DNA of 64,000 nt from Sphagnum magellanicum (taxonomy: Eukaryota; Streptophyta; Sphagnopsida; Sphagnales; Sphagnaceae). The stretch's first letter is position 1. Each line of letters begins with the position of its first letter. A model generated the notes under the pieces. The model was not told the DNA's origin. It did no database searches and saw only the letters and a list, made by a program, of their open reading frames with translations. The stretch is taken from NCBI GenBank assembly GCA_021904315.1, contig CM038917.1, positions 10,152,041 through 10,216,040 of the forward strand. The letters run 5' to 3'. Below, piece after piece: positions 25,091 to 38,960 of this stretch. The position numbers were made by a program, and so were the translations under genes.

Positions 25091-28065
25091 TATATTAATA
25101 TATTATAGTTTTCATATTATAATATTTTTATAATTATCATCTAGGCTAGCTATATTTATTTTATAATTAAATTATAATTATTACTTATATAACTATTATT
25201 TTCATATATATAATAAAATTGTAAACTGGGCTAGGTATTTCTTGGTAGGCATGGTTGATTTGACTAAGTGTCAACTCAATATGGCCAATTCAATGTTGAC
25301 CTACCTATGTCTAACTTACAATGTGTATGGCAATCTTGATTTTTTTTTGGTCACTTTTGATGAATGTTTGGATTGACACATGGTCAAAAGGTCACCTTAC
25401 TCAAAATTACCAATTGAAAAAGCGATGTGTTTTTCATGCCCAATGTTAGAGTCAATGTGAACATTCCTTTTAGTCATTGCATGCATTTTAATCAAGTTGA
25501 GCATTTTGAAAAGTCATGATTTATTAAAATGTTAACACATGAAATCTTTCAACAATGAAAAAAACGTACCAAAATAATGATTGGTCAATCCTAGAAACTT
25601 TAATATGGACTATCACAATCCATGTAAATTGAATGTGGATTTTTTTTCACAACATGTTAATACAATGTTTTTGAAACTTTGGGACATAACACTTTGAAAG
25701 TTGATAACATTTAAGATTTTAAAATCGACTATTGAATTATTTTAACCGCAAAAATATTAAATCATATTTGATTTTAAAATTTTAAAAATGACAAAATCCA
25801 TTTTGATGTTAAGATTGATCTTTTCAAGACCAATGTTTTCTTTAAAAGGTGTTTAAAAGGAGTTTAAAATGCAATTTGAATGCAAATATGGAAAAATATG
25901 TTAACTCTATCATTTGAATCAATTTGAAGATAAACCCCAATCACTAAGCTTTAAAAACACTCAAAATACAAATAATAAAAACTTTAAAAAAAGACTATGA
26001 GATTCCATTTTTGGTCCACCCTAACATGCTTTTACTTAGGGGTTAATGATTTTTTTAATGAAAGGAATGACACCTATGATATACATGTTGGTAACATTCA
26101 TGGTTTCCAACCTACCCCCCCCCCCCCCCCAAATTCTTTTCTCTTCTTTTGTTTGGTATTCACTTAAAGGTGTGATAACATCTTGCGAAAGGTTCTCCTT
26201 TTGAAAGAAATTCATCAACCTAAAGGACCACCATTATAATTAGTGTTTCCCTTTAGGATACAACTATTTTTGGGCATGCTAACATGATTTTTGCTTAGCA
26301 ACTTTGATTTAGATTAGAAGGAAGATAGTTTATGTTAGTGAGATAAATCCTAGACTATCTTTACTACGGCAACCCAATAATTTATTATTATTGGTAGTCT
26401 AGGTAGAATAAGTATTACCTCCATTGTTTGTGGATGTGATGCCAAGTTTAGCTAGTGTTCTAGAAAGAATTAGTGACTTTATTAGTACCATTACCTTAGG
26501 ATCTAGTGGAGTGATTTGGACAAGATAGTGAACAATTGACAATTTTATAGGAGGTAGTTTGTTATTGTTGCAAGAAATTTAGGTTGGAAGGAGGGGAGCT
26601 CTCTTTTGCCTTTAAGAGCATGATGTGTGTGATGTGTGTGTCTGGAGAAGCAATAACATGTGTTGTTGTTGAGACTTGTGTGTGTATTTACATATGCCTT
26701 TGTTATAGGTGGTAGAATTGTCCTTAGGCAATTTGGTACAATTTTTTCCTCGTTTGTTTGAGTCCCTAAACGTAGTGCACTTACCTTCCATTTCCCTCTT
26801 GTATTATAGGGGCTATTGGTGATTGTGTTGGAACTCCAAGGAGTTTGGATTCCTTTGAGTTCTTAAGTGCCCTCCAACGAGGGATTTTTGCATTCCTCTT
26901 TATTATTCTTTCTTCATGGTGCTTCTGTATGGACTAGCCACTAGCCACTACCAACAAAGGTAGTTAAGATAAGTTCCATGGTGTGAATGTTGTTTGTTTA
27001 GATTAACTCTAATATTTTGATGTTTGTAGCTTGTTCCAAAGGGTAATCATCCCTGCCAAGTGGCTACATATATTACCAAGCCTACTTTTGTAGTTTGGAA
27101 CTCTCCTAGTTTGTCTAAGGCCAATTGTGTCTTCTATCTCTCAAGTTGTATCAGCCATGATTTTGTTGCTTTAAGCCTCCTTCTCTATGCACGAGCAGCT
27201 TTTGTCTCCTAAAGCTATTTGACCTTGACTAAGATAGACCTTCCTTCACAAGCAAGAACTAGAGGCTAGACAAACTCATGTAATAGTTCTTTTGTGTGTT
27301 GTCAACCAGCTAATTTTTGGGTTGTGGTTTCAAACTTGCTTCGCATTGTTTCATTGTATGCTCATGTTGATGTGTTGATGATCTATATGACCCAGAAGCC
27401 CAGATTGCGCTGATGATGCCACGGTTTAGAGTATTTAGCTAGGTATTTAGTATTTACCCATCACCACAACCCAGAAATGAACTGCAATGCACTGTGGTAA
27501 AGCTAGTAAGATTGGCCCACTATAACGCACCATTTGCCTTCTCCTTATGGGGCTATGTATCTGACCTGATAAAGAAACTCTGGACCTTCATGCAGGTGGA
27601 GAGTCAAAACTTGCACTAGATAGCAGTGTTTAGTTGAGGACTAGTGAATGACCTGCTTTTGTAGCAATGAGAAGTGCTAAGGTAGTTGAGAAATAGATTG
27701 ACAATTGATATACCTTTGCCTCCCTCCCCAGAGTTACACTGTTCCTTTTGACACAAAAAGTTGCAAACTGCAAGTTGGTATGCAGTTGGTATTCTGCAAC
27801 TGGAAAACGCTTAGGAAGTAATCATTGATGCATTCAGCTTGACCAAGGAAAGTTGCTTAATGGGTCGTTCGAGACAAAGTAAAAAGCATGTAAGCTTAGG
27901 TATTGTAAAGGAGTAGAGTTCACCAAGAATTCAAAGAACTATTACAGTTCTTCCTGCACATGTTGTTAGTAGTACAGAGTTGTTAAAAAAAGGGGGGCAG
28001 ACAGAAAGCCTCAGCCAACTGGATTTGGAATGGGTTGTTTATTTATCATAGGTAATGAGTCTTAT
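25091..28065. other. Intergenic DNA with homopolymer, no gene supported
   Basis: About 25100-26400 is AT-rich. About 26550-28060 is more balanced in composition, resembling gene-flanking or LTR sequence, but I found no coding motifs on either strand. A run of 16 C bases occupies 26115-26130. Confidence 0.5.
26115..26130. repeat. C16 homopolymer
   Basis: Sixteen consecutive C bases lie in otherwise AT-rich DNA. Its exact length may be affected by sequencing error. Confidence 0.9.
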
Positions 28066-28276
28066 GGTGCATTCACACTTGGTGTTAAATCAATGTCAAA
28101 TGAAAATCTAGGTGGCATCCTAGGTGGCACCTAATGTTAAATGGGTGATGGCTTAATGCTAAGTGAATGTTAGCTTAATATAAAATCTTCATGATAAATA
28201 AGTTAAGTCCTAAATGACTCGCATGGTGTTTAGGGGACTCAAAACTTGAGTCCCTAACACCAAGTGTGAATGCACC
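28066..28276. mobile_element. 211-bp MITE-like element, 22-bp perfect TIRs
   Basis: Positions 28066-28087 (GGTGCATTCACACTTGGTGT plus TA) are exactly inverted at 28255-28276. The interior has no coding sequence but holds a palindrome near 28235-28253 (GGACTCAAAACTTGAGTCC). Size and structure fit a non-autonomous inverted-repeat element. No clean target duplication is evident; AGTCTT occurs two to three bases outside both ends. The superfamily is therefore left open. Confidence 0.75.
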
Positions 28277-31200
28277 TTTAGTCTTGATCCCTTTGAATTG
28301 AATTTTTGGTAAGCAGGATCAAGGGTATTCTCTATGTAGTCAGGAGAAATGGGTGGTAGTTCTTTCTTTAGAAGAAAAAAAGATATCTGTTCAATTGTTG
28401 CCATAATGGTGGGCTTTTTTGCGGTAAATTGCATTTGGGGGACAAAGCATATATTTAGGCTCAGATCTATGACAATTTGAGGAAAGGAGCAAGCAAACAA
28501 CAATTATTGGACCAAAAGGTGCAGCCACAATGGATCCATAATATGTAACCTTTTGTTTGGGAATGGGCTTTCAAGTTTCACTCTAAGTGTTGGGTGTAAT
28601 AACTTGGGTATTCTGCTTTCATGATATTATTTATTCATATAATCATGCTGTTCTATATATAGTGTTATTGGAGAATATGTTTTTTTCTAGACAGATAGAG
28701 TTTTCTTTAATGCATGTTAGGACTTGAAGCTGCTTGTAAGGTAGCTGTTGAATGAATGCCTTTAATTTGTATGGACATGCAAGTGTTGAACCTGCATGTA
28801 GAGAGAACTGGAGCAATTCCTCTAGGTACACCACCTCTAAGTACTAAACCCACCACTCATTCATTTAATCAGACTAGCTAATATCCTTTTTTGACATTAC
28901 CTGAAGTTGTTAATCACCCTTTAACCAGAATTTGATCCCAGTTCTCAAGGGAATAAAATATTTTTGTGTTCATACCCATAGGTAAATCAATGCATACTCC
29001 AACCACTTGAAGACATTTATTGACCCCTTCTGTTGTACATAGCTAACCACTGTGGTTAGTGACTGTGGTTAGCTATGGAACAGGAATACAATGAGAAAGT
29101 GTTTCCTGTCCACATACCATCCATCCTGCATTGTGAGCTAATAATAGGTGCTGGTTCATTTCACTCTTGCCCCCATTTTAGGGCTTTGTACAAGCTATAA
29201 ATATTTGCATTCCAACTTTTATATATATACCACTCCACCCAAAAAGAAGGATAATTTGTGCTTTTCCAAGTATGATAGAATTGTGAGTAGGTTTATTTCA
29301 GTGTGTCTACATGAAAGTTGTCCTAGTCCATTCCTTCATTCAAGGAAGGTTGATGCTATTCCCTTATTTTTGCATGCCTTGGCACATTGGTACCATTTTT
29401 AAAACTAAAATCCCCCATTCTTTTAGGTTGCTTCTACTTGTTGTAAATATCCCACCCTAAGACTAAATTAGGTTCACCTTCTTGAGGGAATCCTCTTAGT
29501 GACTACATTTAACCTGGGAAATGTTGTTTTGGTTTACTGTAGCAAAAGAGAAAAACCTTGTATAGAATGGTTGGGAATCCATCCACATGAAGCACAAGGC
29601 AAATAAAAGCACGAGAACACATGTCACTAAAGAACATAACAATCAGGACACCACTAATTCACTAATAAAATACAAGACCGCAAACTCTAGTACTGGTTTC
29701 CATAGTAGGGTGGGATTTTCCTTGGCACCTTCTTACAGATTTTTCTTTTGGCATCATTTCTTGCAAAATAACGCATTACCCAAAGATAGAAAACTAATTC
29801 AACTTATAAGTGTAGGGCAAAGCCCCAAGATAGGGGCATTCCCAAAATAAGGGGCCTAGGATGAGGCCATAGTTGAGTCTAGACTGCATTTAAGGAATAC
29901 CTGATGGTGTTTTACACTAACCTAAAGTATGAGGCAAACATTATTATGAACCTTAAAAACATATTTATATCATAAGACATAAGAAAATTTTATGGTTTGC
30001 ACTAAATATAATAGTTTGTCTTGTTTGGTGAATGGTTATGAACACTGATAGATGTAAGTGTTGACATGATAGTATACAACAAAAGTCCATATTCCTACTC
30101 CTTAACAAGGAGAGACATTTTGTGCTTAAGATTTTATACCTATGGGTAAGCTATATAGACATAAGATCCCTCCTAGAAAGCGAAAGGATACTTACTAAGA
30201 GAACATGTGCTCCAAATACACTTAGGAAATTTCTCCAATTACTTGATAACAATAAACTATCATGTCTTGGTCCTATCTAAGTAACAAGTTACCGAATGTC
30301 CTATTATTGTCTCAAAACTTGGATGACACTAATGTTGCATAAAGCAACTTGTGACATTCGTCCTCCATAATTCCACTTAGTGAGTAAAATCCAAATAACT
30401 ACCAACCTTTCTAAAATTTGCCCATTGAGATGGTTGTCCATGCCTGATATTGTTATATTTGTCAATGTTGCTTCATTGAAATCAAAGCCTAATACCAATT
30501 TCCCAGTTATCTAGATTTTGTATATTATTCAATCCAAGTCAGTAGAAAAAAAATTCACAAAGAAAGAAGTGGTCTCCACCTCAATGTTCAATACAACAAC
30601 AAAACGCTGTTGTATGGAACGACGTCCTATGAAGCAATTTGTTAATCTTACCACCTCCTTGGTAGCCTTTCTAACAACTTAATCTTAATCCTATATGAAA
30701 GTTATACTCCTCACTTTGAACTTACTAGAAACCAGTAGTCTCATAAGTGTTTCAATTTACCTAAGGCCCCAAGGGGAGGGTCTTACTAGAATATATGGGC
30801 TACTCTTACCGCACATAAAGCTTTTGCTGTTTTTAGATTAAAATTGTGATACCTAACAGGTAGGAACTTTTAAATTAAAAACAAATATATCACACATCAC
30901 AAAGGAACTATTACAAATTATAATTTATAACATGCCTTACCTACCTCAACACTAGAAACTGTCATTGTTCAATAGAGGTGGACTAGTATGGTTAATTCAT
31001 TAGTTGAGTAATTAGTTGGGGTATATGGGAACCATAAGGTTTTTAAAGTGTTAAACGGATCCACTTGTGATGAAACTTTTTGTATAAACTTTTATCCATA
31101 TAAATTAGGTTTTGATGTCACAAAATTGTACCACAAAATCCACTAGGCATGAAATGTACAAGGTTGCTTGCACATGGACAAATTGATTGTTGGTACCTTT

Positions 31201-33370
31201 GTAGTGTGTCCATCTTCATGAGCCCTATAAGTAAACTTGATTTTAGAATCAATGTTGGTGATGTTTGCACATTTAGCATCTCCATTTATGCCACCTCCTC
31301 AACCATTGTTGCGAAGTTTACAATGAAGTTATCTAGCTAATAATTTGATGATCTATGCATTAGGCTATAATTATGTTTGAAAAATGAATTGGGGCATTAC
31401 TCGTTAGCATGTATATTGCAATTGTCATAACCTCGTTAGGTTGACAATAATATCTGAATTTCATTCGCTTTGCACAAAGAGAAGAGATTTGCACTTTTGT
31501 ATGATTTTGAGATATAATTTTGGCTTGAATTGCAAACCAATTTGGGGGTGGGACCTAAAGATTTACTGTACTGTCTTCACTACTTTTTAATCAATTCATT
31601 TTCTACTCAATTGTCAAAGCATGTTGCCTGCACAATTTCATCATCTCTCATGAGTTTTGTTTGAACCTGCCATAAAGGGAAGAGCCATTACATGATGAAC
31701 TACTCAGTTCCTTTGCTAGCCATCAATATGGTGGTTATCACACAAATTGCTAGCTAAATATTTCAGCAAATTACTATTAATGATCTTGAAAACTCTTGTT
31801 AAGGTTTGGTAAATGAGATTTGAATCACTCTGATTACAAATAATGAGAGACTTTAGCTTTCAGGCTTCAACATCTAATGTCTTCATGACAAACGTTCATA
31901 GCAAATCAAGAACGGAATATTTCAAGCATCAATTGCTTATAACCTTCACAACAAGGAAAGACTTAAAGTGATTGTAAATTCACTATGTGCGGCAACAAAC
32001 ACCTTCTTTTAGAACAACTATGGAAGGTGATTACTAATTACAAATATTGAACACATGGAGACATTAAAAAAAGATGGGTTTGGCAAGGTGGTTTATTGGT
32101 CACACATGATGCCTTTTCTACTATACCAAGGACTCACTATGACTCTTACTAACTCTATTGAAGGGACAACATTTGGGGAACAAGAGTGTCGAGTTAGTAA
32201 GAGGGTAAAACTAACCTCTTGTTTTTTGAATGCACCACTCACTCACTCACATCGCCTTCCTGACAACTTATCACAAGCATTCTAAAATTCCGTGAAGGCA
32301 AATCTTTGAACAAACAATAAACCTAACAACACCTACTGGTCAACCTAGACCTAACTAAAGTGCTAGACATATCTTCCCAAAGTAACTATATTGTATTTCT
32401 CCCTTCCTTGCCACCCTAAGAAAGAAAAAGTTAAGAAGAGAAGGAAAACACCCAAAAAAAAAACGACCCAAAATTTAAAAAATGGAGCCAAAGAAGGGTT
32501 GAAAAAAAGAAAAGAGAAAGAAAGAATAAAGACAAAAAAGGAGTTATAGAAAGAAATGAAGAAAAATGTTACACTAACATTAAAAAAGTGAAAATAACAA
32601 TAATGATAGTAATTATAATTTAATAATATTGATAATAATTGTAATTTCTCACACTAAACAGGTATTTTCATAAGTTATGAAGCAATGTCCTCCAACCATT
32701 TCCTTTACTAAGTTTTTAAATGCCCAATTGAGATATATATATCTACATTTGAGGATCTATTAAAAAATAAATTTAATTTCCATTTAAATTATTCCTCTCT
32801 TGTAGTTTTCTCCCTTTTGTGTTTTGTGTTGTTGGGTATATTTATTTTATGCAAAAAAATTCAACCAAAGTTTTGACTCAGAAAAAACAAGTCCAAAATA
32901 CAAAGAAGAAGAGCAAACTAGGGAAAGATTTGAAGTCAGCAGTCAGTCTTTGAAGTATGGGGGGTAAAGACTAAAGACCTAAGGTGGGGAGCGTTCCCAA
33001 AATAAGAGGCTTAGGACAAGGTGTTGGCCCAAGTCAGGCCCCACATTTTGGGAACCTCCTGAACCGTGGCCTTTACCCACTTTAAGGCACAATGAGAATT
33101 TTATATAACCTATACTTATGTGAATCACAAGGTGTAGGAAGAGGAGGGTTCTTATATCTACTCTTTGTTTTTTTTTTAAATCTTAGAGGGCTATTGACAA
33201 AAATATGGTGACTCCAAATGCAAGCATTAAACATGTGTAAGGAGTCAAATGTGGCACCAAGCTCAATGCAATTGCAGGCTACCATCCAACAAGCTTTTGA
33301 AATTTGTGCCCAACAAGTTTAGAATCCCCCTTCAGTCAAAAGGTCTAGGGTTCAATTTTTTTTCTTTTTT
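28277..33370. other. AT-rich intergenic DNA, no gene supported
   Basis: Only short frames without motifs occur. Small features include a hairpin of 13-bp arms CATAGCTAACCAC/GTGGTTAGCTATG at 29038-29077. A segment at about 29815-29870 (CATTCCCAAAATAAGGGGCC) recurs in diverged form at about 32980-33020. Confidence 0.5.
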
Positions 33371-33559
33371 TACAAATGAATGTAGTAGTCCTTAGTCAAT
33401 TTTCTCAAGCAAGTTGCCTCCATAAGATGGGGGACTTGCAACTTCCTTCAGGAGAAAGGACTTAACCAAGTTTCCCCAAACTCCCTGGGGGGGAGAAAGG
33501 CACTTGACCAAGATTTTCTAGGCAATTTTCTCAAGTTACAAGAAGAGCATGGGGAAAAT

Positions 33560-34065
33560 TATGTTCATTCAAAAGAACTTGGGCCAATTTGCTCCTAAGA
33601 AATCATGTTTCCTTGGAAATTTGGGCTGCCTTAAGGAATCATGTTCCTCTGTGAACTTGGGCCCTTGTGCCCCAGGGAACGATGTTTTCTCAGGGTACTT
33701 GAGCCCATTTGCCTTAGGCAACTATGTTTACACAAGGAAATTGGGTCCATCTGCCCTAGGCAACTATGTTTCTCAGAGGAACTTAGGCCCATTTCCCTCA
33801 AGCAACTACATTTCCCTGGGGAACTTGAACCCATTTGCCCTGGGAAACAATGTTTTCTCAAGGAACTTGGGCCCGTTTGCCTCAGGCAATTGTATTTCCA
33901 TAAGGAATTTGGGCCTAATTGACCATTGCAACCAATATTATAAGGAACATAGCCCCTTTCTCTTGGGCAGCCAAGTTGCCCTAGGAAAGTTGGGCCTATT
34001 TGCCCGACTGAGGCAACCATGGTTTCTCTAAGAAATTTACACATATTTGCCTCAAGGAACCATGT
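33560..34065. repeat. Diverged minisatellite, about 42-bp unit, 12 copies
   Basis: The unit is close to AACTTGGGCCCATTTGCCCT followed by AGGCAACTATGTTT-CTCAAGG. About twelve copies of 36-47 bp lie in direct tandem. Because 42 is divisible by three, reading frames stay open on both strands (for example a 160-codon frame at 33549-34031 with repeated LGPFALGN). These are by-products of the repeat rather than genes. Degenerate related segments extend upstream to about 33390. Confidence 0.85.
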
Positions 34066-34083
34066 TTCACCTAAAGAAAAACA

Positions 34084-34521
34084 CTAACCCATATCACTAA
34101 ATTTACAAAAATATAAATTCTTGACCATACTTAACACAATCATCATAATAGAGGGATCATAAAAATATAAAAAATTGAAGATATGAGTAATGCATGCTTT
34201 GCACATTGCAGATTGAGCTGCATTGAATTCATTACGCCTATTTAGTACTTTGTTGCCTTCAAATACAATAGAAAAAATCTGTGGGATTGCGTCACAAGAA
34301 TCCAGTCTGCAGTTGCCATCACTGACCTTACCCACCCATTTGCAGCGATGTCTTCCAGCCAATGAAGAAAGTGTGTCTTCTTCTTCAACTACTTGTGTTA
34401 CTTGTGTACAGAGCTTTACCAGTTTGATATAAGTACCATTCCGTATGTTGGATATATTGGACAAAGATTTTTTTAGATATGTATCATTCATAACTGCATC
34501 AATGGCAGATAAGTTTTGCAT
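34084..34521 (-). CDS. Unrecognised open frame, possible exon
   Basis: A 145-codon minus-strand frame starts MQNLSAIDAVMNDTYLKK and includes HRCKWVGKVSDGNCRLDSCD and SAMCKACITHIFNF. Its composition is less AT-driven than that of neighbouring frames. No family is recognised and no partner exons were identified. It abuts the minisatellite. It could be a captured gene fragment, an exon of an unannotated gene, or chance. Confidence 0.25.
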   Translation of the reverse strand: MQNLSAIDAVMNDTYLKKSLSNISNIRNGTYIKLVKLCTQVTQVVEEEDTLSSLAGRHRCKWVGKVSDGNCRLDSCDAIPQIFSIVFEGNKVLNRRNEFNAAQSAMCKACITHIFNFLYFYDPSIMMIVLSMVKNLYFCKFSDMG

Positions 34522-36747
34522 GGAGATCTAAAACTCTTCCCCAGATCAATATAGATGTGTTCTCCAGGACTAATGTGTGTGTGTACTCTGGTTCCTTTTT
34601 TTCTTTTCCCTTTGCAAGCAAGCAAGCAATAGCATTTGGCAGATTTCAAGCATGCTAAACACTGAAGCTGTTTGCACCATGGATTTTGCACAGACTTTTG
34701 ATAGATTTCTCAAGCTCAAAAAAAAGTTGATCATCTTAATGAATAAAAAAGCTGACATAAGTTGGGACAGAAGTTGTTACCCCATCATTTGCCAACACTG
34801 AAGCAAATGTGACCTGGCACTTCTATCTCAAACCTTGATTGAAGATAAAGAGTGTACCATAAAAGCCTGTGCACAAATTGAGTATGTTGGGTTCTCGGGA
34901 CTTGGTTGGCCATAGCTGAATTCTCTCTTCAATAGCGTGTGTCTGTCCCTCTGCGGCAGTGTCATCACATCTGAACCAATTTCTTCAAGCACTTGGGGGG
35001 CCAAACTAGCCTAACAGAAGCCCCACAGGAAGCAGCAAAGTTGGGTTCTTTGGCCCCCAAGTGTCAGTATTGAAATTGAAACACTTTTTGCAGCAATTGC
35101 AATCACTTCTACTCGGAGTGCAAAGCAGGTTAAGGGATTAAAATTGAATTAAATATGTTAATATGTTGTTCCCAAGTTGTACAAGAGGGAAGCAAAGAGT
35201 TTGAAAATTGTACAAGGCTTTCCTGGTGACAAAGATCAGATTATTGCAAACTGCAATATGAATATCATGTGCGAAAGAGTCCTGTTGCTGCAGGACATGG
35301 TACCAAGTGGAAAAGTTCTTTTATAGAGAAGAGGAACTTTTTGTTGTTCAAAAAGTTCATACCCTACAGGTATTTTAGAATGTTCTTATGCGTGGTAATG
35401 CCTCAGGGGATGGCACTAACAGAATGAGGGCTGCGCTTAGCTTAGCTTTGCCTTGCACACACGCCCCTTATTCTCATAATGCCCTCTTCCTAGAACCTTA
35501 CCTACCACGCACATAGTGTACATATGTGCCTTATGTAGTGCAACATGGGAAGGCTCTTTGACAAAACTCATGAAGTTGATGGCAATAGTTTTGTTCATGG
35601 ACGTTGGAAATCACATCATAAAATCCCATACTCTATGCATCATACAATTATTTTTTTGAGTACAGAACACATTTGTACATAGTTATCAGATGATGATTTG
35701 TGTGGTGTTTAAACTCAGTAAAAACTCATGGCCTGAGGCTTCACCCTACACCCAAAAACATGACCTAAATTGCCCCTTCATATTTGCAGGTACTTTACAA
35801 AAGCATAATCTTCCTCTTACTTAGCCTTGGAGGCACATTACAAAGCTAAGGTTTAGGGTTAAGGTGTCTCAAGATTGCATATTCAACTCATGTCAGTCTT
35901 TATTGGCTCTGCCCAAAAGGGAAGAGTTGACACATTGGTGTAAGATTTGGGCTGAAAATTTTGGCTCGAACTTGACCAAATGTGTGGGTGACATTTAGAA
36001 GTACTATGTGTGCAGATGATGAATGAGCAGAGATGGCAATGTTCCATACAAGTGCATGCATCTAGATGAAATCTTTTATATATGATAACTTGTAAGGGAA
36101 GCTTTTAATTTGAAGTACAAACCTGCCATAAAGGGCAGAGTGGTTACCATATGAGGGGCCAGTTTAAGGCCAAATCACACCTTAAGCTATTTTGTTATGG
36201 GGCTACTACCCTGGCCCCTCATTTCTATGGAGGAAAATAACATAACCCACATTTGGACCTACCCTTCCCCGGGGCACCAAATCTATGCAACATGCACATG
36301 TGGATCAAGAGTTGGGTAACACCAATATTGATCACCAAATCACCAAATACAAGGGCCAATGTGGAGCCCAATGTTTCCAAGAACACGAAGCAGAGGTCCC
36401 TCCAGTGGCAACAATATTCCTGCTCCCTTGACTGGGCTAAGGAATCCTACAATCTGACTCCTCAACAAATTGTTATGTTGCCGTACATAGGAAGTTAGCA
36501 AGATATAATGTAAAGTAGTATTCCTTCTTGCAAAGAGCAATGACAACGTATTGTTGTTGAGGGTACTTATTCACTTTGGGGGTCACCTATTGTTGTTTCT
36601 ATTAATTAGTTGGGGTGGCACCACAAGGATTTTTAAATTTTTTTTTGGAAGGAGCCACTTTGATTGACCCCATCACAATTTTTTGAAGCATTGGGCACTC
36701 CCCAAAATAGAAGCATAGAGTTGCTTCCTTTGGCCCCCTTTGTAATT

Positions 36748-36768
36748 TATATATATATATATATATAT
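36748..36768. repeat. (TA)n microsatellite
   Basis: An uninterrupted alternating TA run of 21 bases. Confidence 0.9.
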
Positions 36769-37302
36769 GAAAGTTCAACTTTAAGCAAAATGTATTGGAT
36801 AAAAGTGTGATACTATTGAGAACATCTTGGGGAACACTTTGAGAACCCATTGGTAATTTATTGGGAACACATTATGGACATCAAAGAAAATCCCCCCGAA
36901 AGTAGAAGACCAATCAATTTAGGTAACATTTACTAAATTGTGGAGTTGAAAGAGTTGAGAGAGTGAATGATGATGGATGAAAATTTTCAAGTGATTTTCA
37001 AGTAAACTTTTTTAATTTTCAAATTTTAATTTTTTGGAAAATATTTTCTGACTCTCATCAGATGTAGGGTATATTGCCTCTTATCAAGATGTAGGTATGG
37101 TATTATTGGACTCTGGTAAGCTGGAGCTTTGTAATATCTAGTCGAGTGTTTGCTTCAGTGGGACCTCACAAGTTCTTCTTGAGAAACGAGAAGAAGTGAT
37201 AAGAGTTCCGAGTACTGAGAGCTTAAGTTCTGGATGACAACCATACTTACCTGTTAGCTGCCCCTATTCCAGGCAGATTCTTCAATGAGCTCTTGTGGGT
37301 CA

Positions 37303-37436
37303 CCCTTCACTAGTATAAAAATTTGTGTTCCCTTATAAACCTAAACCTAAGCCCCTATGCAATTCCACAACCCTTCACTAGTATAAAAATTTGAGTTCCA
37401 GTAAAACCTAAACCTAAACCCCTATGGAATTGGGCT
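37303..37436. repeat. 68-bp tandem duplication
   Basis: CCCTTCACTAGTATAAAAAT followed by AAACCTAAACCTAA-CCCCTATG occurs at 37303 and 37371 with few differences. Confidence 0.85.
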
Positions 37437-38269
37437 AAGCAATTGGGCAACTGAACAAGCTATACGAATATTACTTGTATTAGTCATACATTATCCTGCA
37501 AACCCATTTGACAAGGTTTGCAATTGGCCAGTGTCAGGATGTGCAGAGAGTTCAATCCATGTATGTAACTAATGCCAAATTAGAAAACTTCGAGTTCTGC
37601 TTTGGCTGTTGAGTGACCAACTGGGCACTAGTAAGAGCTGGGTGGGCCCTAGGAAGATCATCAGTTCAGAATCTGTTCCAGCAAGCAACCAACAACAAGC
37701 CAGGTGAGCCCAAATCGATACTCCACACAAACAGATGTCATGTATACAATTCCCATATCTCTCTCACTTTGGACTCACTTTGGATTACGAGATCGAGTAT
37801 GGCAAAAATTCTTGGTGGGGTCATCATGCTTCTCTCTTTTGTCTCTCTTCTCCTCTTATATTTGCAGATACCTTCCTCCTTAAACATCTGTCCTGTGGAT
37901 CCGCGACATTCAGTTCAAGCTTTTTGAGATACATAACTCTAGAGTCTAGAGTTCCACACCCTTCTGAAATTTATCCAAAGTTCATTTTTAGTATAGCCAG
38001 CTGTTCCATTTGTGAAGAGTAGGCAAAGAATGAAGAATGAACTAGGCAATATAAAGTTAGTCATTTGAAGTTTTGCCTTTTTTTATAGCCACTTTCGGAC
38101 TGTAAACTATGGACCCAAGAAGAAGACTTCAGAAATAACCAAGAAAGGTTGAAGTGGGTGGTTTTGCTTTGTAGGGTTTAATAATCAATTGGTGGTCCCT
38201 ACAAATGGTAACTTCAAACTGATATGAGATTCACTTAGCATATCATTGGAATCCTTAGAAAGTAGGTAG

Positions 38270-38960
38270 TGTGTTCATAGGAAGGGCTATTATTCCAGGC
38301 CAAAAATAGTGGCAGCCAATCTTAGAAATTGAATTTCCATGCAACCAATGAGAAGTTGTGTCATCGAGTAAAGGGGCCTCCCTTTTTTTTATTGTGGGTG
38401 TAGGAAGAGATAGAGGGTTTTTTCTTGTAGTTGTGTTTGGTGTGGAGAGTGGACTGTACACTGTTCACTTGCCACTTGGGTTGGGGGGGGGTTCAAAGCA
38501 AAGAGTTCCCATGTTCCCCAAAGAGTTCCCAATAGCACCTCACTTTTATCTCATATACTTTGGCAAATGTTGCCTTCTTTCACCTATATAGGTGGGTCAA
38601 TGGGAGGAACTCCATACTTCAAAATAGAACCTTCTATTTTGGGAAGCTTCAATAGCTTCAGATTTTTGAGTGATGGGCCAATCAAATTGGTTCATTGCAA
38701 AAAATAATAATAATAATAATAACAAAATTTGAACTTGGGAGGCACCTCATCTAATTAATGTGAAGCACAATAGGCACTATAGCTCACAATTTGTGCCCCT
38801 GCCATTAGCCCAAGCCAAAAATGGTGACAAACAATTTTTAAAATAAAAGTTCGATGCAACCAATGAGAAGGCTCAACATGCACTTTTGAGGGGTCTCGTA
38901 ATTTTTTTTCTTTGAGAAGGGGTGGAAGGGCAAGTGGAGGGACTTTTTGGTTCCCCAAGT
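38270..38960. repeat. Diverged direct repeat pair, about 200 bp each
   Basis: GGCCAAAAATAGTGGCAGCC...CATGCAACCAATGAGAAG (about 38297-38352) recurs as AGCCAAAAATGGTGACAAAC...GATGCAACCAATGAGAAG (about 38812-38870). Similar T-runs and GGGTGTAGGAAG-like or GGGGTGGAAGG segments follow each. Confidence 0.6.

Noticed and set aside
33549-34031. 160-codon plus-strand frame with repeated LGPFALGN
   Set aside because: It arises from the 42-bp minisatellite, whose unit length divides by three. The minus strand and another plus frame are open for the same reason.
35380-35520. Possible small inverted-repeat element with GCGTGGTA ends
   Set aside because: Inverted identity is only about nine bases, with no target duplication.
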